A stretch of 10,082 bases of DNA from assembly GCA_028565715.1 (NCBI GenBank), contig JAOXYC010253343.1, forward strand, positions 1 through 10,082, read 5' to 3'. This document shows positions 1 through 9,600 of the stretch, piece by piece. Numbering within the stretch: position 1 is the first letter of the stretch; each line of letters starts with the position of its first letter. A program made the position numbers and the translations under genes. The DNA comes from Phoronis pallida. Its lineage: Eukaryota; Phoronida; Phoronidae. Under the pieces are notes generated by a model that worked only from the letters and a program-made list of their open reading frames with translations, made no database searches and was not told the DNA's origin.

Positions 1-8
1 AAATTTCA

Positions 9-60
9 AAAATTCCCTACGAAAGGGTCACTTTTTCATGAAAATTCCCTACGAACGGGT
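9..60. repeat. Two tandem copies of a 20-bp motif
   Basis: AAAATTCCCTACGAAAGGGT at 9-28 and AAAATTCCCTACGAACGGGT at 41-60 differ at one position and lie 32 bases apart, start to start. Each carries a CCC...GGG mini-inversion. More copies may lie outside the window. Confidence 0.85.
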
Positions 61-213
61 GGATATTACTGAATTTCCACTCTACGGAATGGTGGGGCCT
101 AAAATGTCCGAGCCTCACACCCCGTCATGAAAAGGGGGAAGTACCCCCCGGGGATAGTTGGTCTTAAACCACTAAACTACCGGGGTCCAAGTAATTTCTG
201 TGCTAATTTGAAC

Positions 214-247
214 GGGTGTCCTATACTATCATGAGTATAGGACACCC
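214..247. repeat. Perfect 14-bp inverted repeat with 6-base loop
   Basis: GGGTGTCCTATACT (214-227) is exactly complementary to AGTATAGGACACCC (234-247), separated by ATCATG. It sits directly before the B-box-like segment. It is in an intron and is not followed by a T-run, so there is no reason to call it a terminator. Confidence 0.9.
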
Positions 248-441
248 AGGTTCCATTCCCGGTCTGGTTCCGTATTTTATGTCTTTTCAAAATTAATCAC
301 TTTCTGCCTGGCCCAGTAAAAGCATACATTTATTTATATTTATAAAACATACACTGCAATGATTGAAGCTCATCCCAAATGCTATCAAGCAAAACCATGG
401 CACACAACTTCCCACATTCAATCAATCTTATACTATCTTAC

Positions 442-611
442 CGGGCCTCTTCCACCTTCTCCAGATATTCATCATACTCATGTTGTAGAGTTTGTTTACG
501 TTCATCAATATCAGATCTCTTCTCTGTTGGTAGAACCTGCTTCAAGATATCTAGTTTCTTCTGGGCTTCATCAGTCTTCAACTGACCAGCTTTTACAGCA
601 GACAAGAGATC
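442..611 (-). CDS. Exon 15: spectrin helices B and C, last exon in the window
   Basis: 56 codons plus two bases. It begins in phase 0 after CATTATTACAG|GAT and ends GCC CG|GTAAGA, a strong donor with a split codon. The apparent stop TAA directly after EEAR is part of the donor (CG|GTAAGA), so it is not the end of the protein. DLLSAVKAGQLKTDEAQKKLDILKQ is helix B continuing exon 14. DIDERKQTLQHEYDEYLEKV is helix C, with Tyr46 replacing tryptophan. The next exon lies beyond the low-coordinate edge. Confidence 0.9.
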
Positions 612-3600
612 CTGTAATAATGATGACAAAATGTTACTAATAAGTAAAATAGTGATATGATTTCAATGGGTTAGCAGGTTTGCCACATGAGTGTTGTTGG
701 TTCATGAGGCAGACTCAGGATGTTCAGATTCAAGTGTCTTTTACTAAAAATAAATGTTATGTTGAATCTGTTTTAAACTTTTGAATTTTATTAAAGTTTT
801 TGCATTTGAAAAACTGTTTAATGTTTCTCAATTCAAAGATTAACTAAATATTATTTTATAAAGATGTGTATGGTAACAATGAAGAAAAAAAAGTACGATT
901 GCAGGAAGCTTACGTAGTTATATGTATACAACATTAATTCTGTTTTGTTTGAATTGTTTTGTTGAATAATCTGAACAACATATGGAACTTGTCACACTCA
1001 CTTGAACTGTTGATAGTTTAGCCTCTACACTATATTTATCACCAGTAAGATCTAGACACCAGTCTGCCTTCTCAGTAGCTGCTGTCATCCATCTCTGCTG
1101 GTCCTGTACAGTATCTTCACACTGCTGTTGCAGGGCTCCTTCAAGGTTCTCCTCAACCTAGAGTGCAATATTCAATAAGTCGACAAAAAATGGTGATATA
1201 CAGCATAAATCAATCTAAAATATTTCTTCACTTAAAATTGTCCGCAAAGTTACTGATATCCTTAGCCATTTGAAATGTGAGCTTTGCTAGTTTCAGAAAC
1301 TAAGTTAAAAACAATGTTTTACTTCCATCACGAATAAGCTCTTCAATAAGGAATCAATTGCACCGTATTATAAAACTCTTCACCTATAGAACTGTTAAGA
1401 CAATGACAAAGACCAATTGTTCTGAATATTTAAAAATACTACTAAAGGATTTAGATATGATATTTATTATCATACCTTATTAGCCCTGTTTAAAGCAGCC
1501 TCAAACTTCCTCTGAATGATGGCAGCATCCTTCACAAGACTGGCAGTTTGTGTAGACGGGAACTCTAACTCCAGTTTACCCAAGTTGTCATCAACACACT
1601 TCAGTGCTTGTTCCTGAACTAACAACTGTTCTTTTGCTTTCTGTAAAATAAGTAAGGAACAATTTAATTATGATTTGAGTGCACGTACATCAATATGTAA
1701 CTTGATTGAAAATTATAACACTACTAGGATATTTTAATTCAGTACAAACCGGCCCATTGTAAGGCCTCAAATTTCAGAACTTTAATCCACTCTTTTTTCC
1801 AAAGTTAAACAATACTCCAATCGTTTTGAGAGAACTGTCCAATTGGAATGACTCATTTTGCAATATATGTCGTTTGTAACCTTTGGAAAACTGAGCAGAA
1901 TGGGTGTTTCTTGAAAGGATTTATTATATCAAAATGACTGCTCAAGAAATACAAAATATGGTTTGTCAAGCTTTGGACTCTCTCGTCCATTATGATTCAT
2001 GAACAAATTATATCCTGAAAATAATGAATGATTCTGTTACCTTGGCCTGCTGTAGTCTCTGTACCAAGTCCTCATCTGTTCCCTGAATATTATCCACCTT
2101 ACTCAGACTTTCCTTCACCTGTGCCAACAAATCAGATTTCTCCTCAATCTCTGCCTGAATATCATCTTTCTTCGTCAGGAACTCCCCGAGCCTCTGTTCA
2201 AGTTTCTCGCACATTTCGCTGGCTTTTACAAATTTCCAATCCAAATCTTGCTGTTTTGTGAGAAGAGGGTCAATGTTCTTTCCAGTATTTAATTTCTGAA
2301 GTTCCGTGATTTTGCTATCGAGTGAGTCACTCTGTTCCTCCATATGGGGCAGTTCTGATTTGTATCGCTGTAGAAGGTTCTCGATTGTGATTGCATCACC
2401 AAATTCTTTAAGGCAGCCATCAAACTTTGATAGTGTACCATCAACCCATGCTTCACATTCTTCAAATGCCAGCCCTATTTGATCCCAGTGCGCAAGTTGA
2501 GCTTCAAGGTTTTCCTGGCTCTCTGATAAGTTCTAAAAGCAAAACAATTTATTAGAAGTGAAAATTTGATATAGACTTCCCAATAATGTTCGTAGCAAAG
2601 ATAGGAACAGAATTTTAATATCCATGTTGTAACTGGCAATCATTCTGTCTTAACAAAAGTCTTTCTGCTCTTCAGCAAAGACATAAGACTTAATTGTGCC
2701 CCAATGCATGCTACTTAATCTTTTTTACCATGAAGGTAGTAATTCATAGGAATAACCGATACAAACAAATACTAAATAAGTTGACACTCTTTGTCGAACA
2801 TAGCAAATTGTAACACAATGTGTATGCCAACACACTTCGTTCCAAGAGCTTGAATATCAAATTTCAAAGAAAAAATCAAATACAAACCTGCATTGTTTCT
2901 GACCAGCCTTGCTTGTTGTTCTCTATCTGAGAATTAATGGGAGAACAGTTGAAATCTGGAATATGTTGGAGTTCTTTCACTAACTGATGTCCTCTGTTAA
3001 CATATGAGTCTAATGCTGCATGGTGGTGAGACAGGTCTACATTGGCATTCTGGAATGACAAGAATTAAAACTGAATATTTAGTGGGCTAGAAATCTGGAG
3101 TGTTTTGATTTGTTTAATAATTGATGTTCCTGCCCGATTGAAACTGCAAAGAGCAAATAAATTAATAATTAAGTAGTTATAAGCTCTTGATCGCCGGAAG
3201 GCAAAAACCTATTAAATTTCAAAATTATAAATGGGAGTACAATCCTCTAATCTAATAAGAATTTTTTAATCATCTCATCTTCCAGCATGTCAAAAATAAA
3301 ATCAAAGGTCGTACTATCATAGCAACATAGTTATTGGGATTATGTGAAAATTGCTAACATGGTGGGTGTTCTTGCTTCATTTATGGATCAACAGTATTCA
3401 AAATAACAAATAATTGAACTCAATAAAGAACTGTTTGGTTTAAATGAATACAAAGCTTTTAAGCTAATTTAAAAAGTCAGCACATTTTTACAAATAACTT
3501 TCAAATTACCTATAACTTCCATGCTTTTACTTTGAAGAAATTCCATTCAAACCAATCTCAACAACTTACACACCTTATCAATGACATATAACTGGCCCAA

Positions 3601-6600
3601 GATAAGACTGGGTGCAATAATGAATGTAAATAAAGTCAAATTAGGTCAAATTGAGGGGATTATCTATAATGTCCCAGCCTTCAATATAAATAAAAGATTT
3701 GTTTACCTTCATGTGTGTGATAGGGTATTATTCTCAATAAAAGAAGCCTTTGGAATTGTTAAGTGTATCAGTTATAATCTGTGTATTTTGAGAATTGAAA
3801 TGACAACAAGGTGTCAAGTACTGGCATTGAATGAAGAATGAGTTCTTGTGTTGTGATAGGGCATTATATTTCAAGGATAAGTGTGGCAGTTTTGGCGGTA
3901 TTTTATTGTGGGATGGTTAATCATCCTTTTATTGCTGAGAAAAAGACAACCAGACAATTCAGTTGGTCAATTCATTGTGGTGTACTTTATTTTTTGGATA
4001 CAAAATTGTAGAAATTATTGCCAAAATGTTGTCCGCTTAATGAATTAACAAATTTCTAAAATTTTGCATTGTAAGGTTCTGCAGACAGCTTTATTCTGAT
4101 TTATTATAATTGCGTAATTATCACATCGGTTTTTTAAAAATTCTAACAAATTTGATTGCAAGTTATCCAATATGTATTTTTTAAACAATTTGGTCAATAA
4201 TACACTTGGAATTAGAACCTTACCTTAATATCAGCCAGATGCTTGGCTACTTCCTCCTGAGTGTTGAACACCAAGGGAACACTTGTCACTGTATCAGCCT
4301 GCCTGAGCTGCTCCTGAACTGTCTCTTCAGCCTCATTAAAGTGTTGCCATAGAGATGTGACAGTAGAATAGAGGTGATCCTTCTCCTCCAGATGTGACTA
4401 GAAAATGAAAAGTTAACTTGATACAAGTTACCAAATACAGATTTGTTATGAAAATTAAAAGGATGAACAAAGGATTTTAATTGGGAAATCGCACTTCACA
4501 GCACAATCGTTTTTCGAAGATACTTTATTATATGACGTCTTTCGGTGACACATTGTGAAGAATTATAGTAAACAAATTATTTTTTATCAATTAAGTCCTT
4601 GAAGTTTTATAAACGTTGAGCAATATAATGTGTCCATAAAATTTCACCAGAAGAAAATATACACCATATGTGCACCATGAAAACACAAATGCAAGACACA
4701 TTTTTATTAAATAATGCTTTTTAACGAACATCGCATTCAATTCTTTGATGTTTCTTACCTCCAGATGGTGCCACTCTCTGTTGATAGCACTGACCTCTGC
4801 CTGACATGATGATACCTTGGATGGTTCTAATCCAATCAATTCATCCGCAGTCTCTCTCACTTGTTCATACAGAGGCTTATGTTCCTCCATCTGGTTCTGA
4901 ATCGCAAGTAACTGATTGGCTAGTGACTGAACACCGTCAAGCTCAGAATGTGGGGCACGCGCCTTTGCCATTTTGAATTCAGCCTGTCGCACCCATGTTA
5001 ACAGATCATCCTTTTCTGATGACAATTTGTCGGTGACCCGATTAACAGTTTCAAGATGACCCTGTTTCTGTTCCGCAGATGCATCAATAGTGTCACACGT
5101 TTCTAAGACATTCTGTGCTTCAGCTGTGAACAGCAATGGTCGTTGCGTGGAACGGTCCTTCACACACAGTTTGGACTCCTCCAGCTCTTGGTCGAGAGCT
5201 TGAGAATGAGCCTTCCACTGCTCAACCTGTTCACGCACTGTCCACAGTTCCTCATTCACCGTTTGTATATCTTCCGGCTGCACTTCCTGAGATTCTAACT
5301 GACTTTGTAAATGTTTCAGTTGTCGACTAGCACCTTTTTGTACACGATCAAACTCATTCCATTTGTTCAGAAGGTTATCGCGTTTAACAGCCAATTCATT
5401 GATGTTTTTGTATACGGCTGCCATTTTGTCAAATCTTTTCTTGAGATCTCCTGTTTCTTTAGGATCACATGTTTTAGATAACTGCTGTAGTTCAGTGTTC
5501 AGAGCTTCAAGTGATGGCTTTTTGTCTTTGACTTCTTCTGTCACACCCTATTGGACATTTTAAAAATCAAAAATTAACAATTTTATAGAAACAAACCAAC
5601 ACTCAAATGCACAAAGTAATGGTAAACAGAATCATTTGTGAAAGACATATTCTTCTATGTTTACATATATAAGAGAAATTGAATGACTCCATCATGCATG
5701 ACAAACAATTTAGTATAAACCATCCTTTCAAAGGAGGATTGAGAGACCTCTTCATATGTGTAGTGCTCAATTTGAGACCTGATTGTGATGCCAATAATTC
5801 AATAACTCAGAGCATACACACTCAGCAAAACATACTGCTTTCCAACAAAAATTGCAACATTCATAAACAGCATACCTGTAATTTGGCTAAGGCATCAGGA
5901 ACCTCATCCACATAAATATCCCCTGAACTAGACAGCTTCTTCTCCATCTTCTGAGCCCAAGTCTCCAACCGTACCATCTCGTCATGAATAGCCTTACTCT
6001 TGTTCAAAGCAGCCTCAACAGCTTCAACACGCTCCAGAGCAGTTGAGTGCATATCATCATATCTTGCCTTGGCTGTTTTCTCCATGTCTTTCAAACTGTC
6101 TTTACCAAGGGGAGTGGCCAGAGACTGGACAGCTTCTAGGTTCTTGTGGACGGTTGCCAACATGGGTTCTTGGCACTGGACTTCCTCAAGCAAAGCCTAT
6201 GTGAAAAAATTGCAATTCAGATAGAAAGATCATAGTTAAAAAAATATTTATAAAATATTTGAGCCAGTTTTTGTGGAAACTCAAAATTTTTAACAAAATA
6301 CCTATAACAACCAGTGGGAGAATAGACAAGGTCAAATCAATCGCTTCACGAAAATGAACCCATGTTGTCACATAGAATGTTGTCATCAAAGAACACAAAC
6401 CTTGCTTGCAGCAAGTTCCTTTTCCAACACCAGAACATCTGCAGTTGACAAGTTTGGTTTATCTTCAACTCTCTTGGCTAACAACATCTGAGCATCTTGG
6501 CAGGATTTAATCTCTTCATGGAAAGTATTCCACTTAGCATTGACAGTGTCTATTTTATGGTTACGATGGACGGATGCAGAACATAAGCTATCCCAGCGTT

Positions 6601-9600
6601 CCTGGATGTGTGCGAGCTCGCTGGCGATCTGTGGCTGATCTGTGATATACTCAGTTTCCTCTGTTAATCTTGCTAAGAGTTTTTGATTATCAGATTGTTC
6701 TTTGAGAAAACCCTGCAAAACAATCACAAATGAAGATCAAACAATACATACTATTGATCATCAGATTTTACCAAAATATTTTATTTCAAATTGTTGAAAT
6801 TTTAGTAAAAAATATTCAAAAGTGTTAATTATTCTTTCTTAGTACTAGTCAGTAAAGCTTTCTTTTTCAAACATTTTCTGTTGAACAAGATGGTCCACAG
6901 TTTTTTTAACAACTTTGTTGATACACCTTCAGATGATAAATGGCAATAGTACAGAATTTACTCGGTGGCAAATTTTGAAGATAAAAAAGTGACTTACCTT
7001 GTGTTTCAATGTCATTTCCTCAACTTCAGACAAACTAGCGCATCCTGGCACTTTAGTGTCTAGATACCTCTCAGCATTCTGTAACCATGGCAATAGATTA
7101 TTCAGGTGATTCTGGTAAAGATTCCAATGTCCCATGTTATCTGATAGACTGGCACTTTGTTCTTTGGCTTTGGCACATAATGAATCCCATTTACGTCTTG
7201 TGTCGGCTAGTCGCCCCTTTAAGCTGGTGGTCTCTCGTGAACGGAAATTGTTTGATAATGTAGCACCCTCCTTCTCAAGATCTTCCAAAGGTGTGTGTTT
7301 GTCGTAAACCTCAGAGCAAATGGCCTGCAAAGAAAATAATATAATCATATAATCAAGTAGAGGAAGATTTAAACAATGGGGCTAGTTGGCAAACTAAGAA
7401 CTCCTCAGATGGCGCTATTGTTTTATGTGGTATTGCCATTAACAATGGCTTTACGGGCGCATGCGCTATGCTGATTTGCCACATAGTACACTGCTGCCGC
7501 CTTTTGGTCAACTAGCCCCATTGATAAACATTCCATGAACTTTTTAGTTAAAACTAGTTTGAAAGATAGGAAAACATGGAATTTCAAATCAGATTGTGGA
7601 TGGAGCTTCTGTCCTAGTTGAAAATGACTATAATATAATGGGTGTAACCCTTCAGAGTTTCAACTGTACATAGAGCACATGAAAAGATTGAATGTTTTCT
7701 CATATTCTGTTAATTAAAACCTACCATAGATTTTTCATAGAGTTCCTCAGGTAATGATTTACCATCAACAACATTGGACAAGTTTTCTTCAGTATTGGCC
7801 AACCACTCATCAAATTTGGCCAAGTTGTCATAATATTCAAGCCATCTATAAAACAAACAAATAAATTGGTATTGGATCAAAAAAGAATTCGTTTATCACA
7901 AAAAGGACCACTGATTGAAATTCACGAGTGCCTTTACATAAAGCTTTCAAGAGGTTTTTAAAGAAGTCTCTCAAATGTGTTTGTCAGTGAAAGAAAATAG
8001 GATATCAAAACAAGAATATATCAACTTGTATCTTAATTAATATCTTGTATCTACACAAATTATTAAAGATGGCACCCTAAATCCAATGTTCATGTTTCAC
8101 AAACCTAGTGCTTTCATTCTGTAGTTGGGCCACCCTCTCAGCTAGTTTAACTGATGAATCGTGGAGCTTATTCTCAGTATCAACCAGATCGTTCTGCAGT
8201 GAACCTCTCCTGGAATCCCCTGCAGTTTGTTGAAGATGACTGTTCAATGCCTTGATTTCTGATAGGACTGGTGGTAGACTCTCTACTTGTTGCAGGAGTT
8301 CCTGAAAGAGAAATGTGGTGTAAAAATTTTAATGAGATATTTTAAATAAAACACAAAATTGTAGAAAATGAGAATTATTTTCGTTACCCAACTTTGCCAG
8401 AGTGGAATGTATATTCTGTCATCTCGGCCAGGAACATGGCATCGAAGCTTTAATTGTATAAGTTTTTGATTAAAATCTCTTTCAAACTCTTTCAGTCTTA
8501 TCAATTTTTTTTCACAAGTAGCAAAAGTTTATCAGATATGCACAGAACAGCAACATCTCAGTGCTTTGTAAGTCTTCAGGGAACAAGAGTATTTTTCTTT
8601 ATTTTGAAATGTTTCTTCACCAGTTTATCCTCCAGCTCCCTGTGTATGGCTTCAGGTCCTGGGGGTGGGCGTGGCTTCTTCAGTTCATCCTCAACTTGAT
8701 TGACATATTGGTTGATCTTGGCCTGGCCGCTCTCATAGTCTTCCCACTTTTTCAGAGTTTGCTATAAGCAGTAATACGAAATTGTCACCATATTGATTTT
8801 TGACCCTTTTCATGGAAATATTTTCTTGATATAAGTCAGATAAAAAGTATTTTTCCTTTTAAAAGTGATAAATATTAACATAATGCCTTTAATTTCAATG
8901 TTTTCAAGAGAGCTTCTTACAACATTTGAAGTGATGAAACATAGTCAGACATTCATTTCTTTGCAAACCTTTGTAAATAACTTACTTTAAGACTATTGAA
9001 TTTGGCTGAAGCCAGCTCTGTGGTTTGCCTCCATTCCCCATCAAGTCTATCAACTGCTGGTTGTATGAATGATGGTGTACTATGAAGACGCTGGAGATTG
9101 TTACCAGCTTGAATATCTGCTTCCACCTTCAAGCTATCATCTTCTAGCTTACACATGATTGCCTGGAGAACAAATGCTACATTGAAAACATGCGAAGATC
9201 GATTATCTAGAAAGAAGACTTTTAAGTGTTTTTCTATGTTTCACAAATAAATTTGTTTAGCTACTGTTGGTCATACAATCAAATTAGATAAATAAATGTC
9301 TATGTAAATCCTGTTAATTACTCACAAGGATATTGTTTACTTATTACATTATGGAATGATGAGTGAAGACCAAGAAATGTAGAATTTGCTGGTTTTTTGG
9401 TGAATGACTGAAAAGATTTGTTAACCAACTGTACTTTTGATCATCACACAAATAAACTGTAAGCAGAATAAGTCAAGCATTTTTATATCAACAATTAACT
9501 GGTTAAAGACACACAGTTTGAACAAACATTAATATTAACAAAATACACCCATAAAGAATGTTAAATGATGTTTGAACACACAGCATTATAGTTAATGCCA

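Larger units (their letters stand above)
1..290. repeat. GC-rich interspersed-repeat-like block with tRNA-like A-box and B-box matches
   Basis: The base composition contrasts with the AT-rich introns. Contents: two near-identical 20-mers (9-28, 41-60); a G5/C5 hairpin (134-138 with 144-148); CCCCGG (146-151) facing CCGGGG (180-185) across an imperfect stem; and a perfect hairpin (214-247). On the minus strand, 179-169 reads TAGTTTAGTGG, a full match to the pol III A-box TRGYNNARNGG, inside a D-arm-like segment. On the plus strand, 249-259 reads GGTTCCATTCC, 10 of 11 to the B-box. The two boxes are on opposite strands, so this is not one intact tRNA or SINE promoter. A decayed or composite tRNA-derived element is possible. 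It may extend beyond position 1. Confidence 0.45.
1..441 (-). other. Start of the intron downstream of exon 15 (partial), with repeat-rich block
   Basis: Opens with GTAAGATAG at 441 and runs off the window edge. The exon-proximal part (about 291-441) is plain AT-rich sequence. The distal part (1-290) is a distinct GC-rich, structure-dense block, listed separately. No coding exon that could receive the phase-2 junction was seen. Confidence 0.75.

Noticed and set aside
1-290. An intact tRNA gene
   Set aside because: The A-box and B-box matches are on opposite strands, and no complete cloverleaf with an acceptor stem could be drawn.
438-441. TAA right after exon 15 as the end of the protein
   Set aside because: The TAA is part of CG|GTAAGATAG, a good donor. 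The repeat is unfinished and no polyadenylation signal context was seen.
359-640. Plus-strand frames over exon 15 (also 2028-2261, 5136-5563 and 6000-6224 over other exons)
   Set aside because: They are antisense shadows of real minus-strand coding exons and have no independent support.
2341-2343. ATG in exon 12 as a translation start
   Set aside because: The open frame and spectrin helices continue upstream to the acceptor at 2533, and the exon joins in frame to exon 11.
3581-3841. 86-codon plus-strand frame in the longest intron
   Set aside because: Low-complexity hydrophobic mix, no recognisable motif, AT-rich surroundings. It lies inside an intron whose flanking exons join smoothly.
8392-8520. 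Possible extra exon on the minus strand (IRLKEFERDFNQK ... IYIPLWQSW) with a GTAACG donor
   Set aside because: No acceptor with a pyrimidine tract precedes it; the upstream bases are an A-run. Exons 3 and 4 already make a complete repeat with 108-residue spacing.
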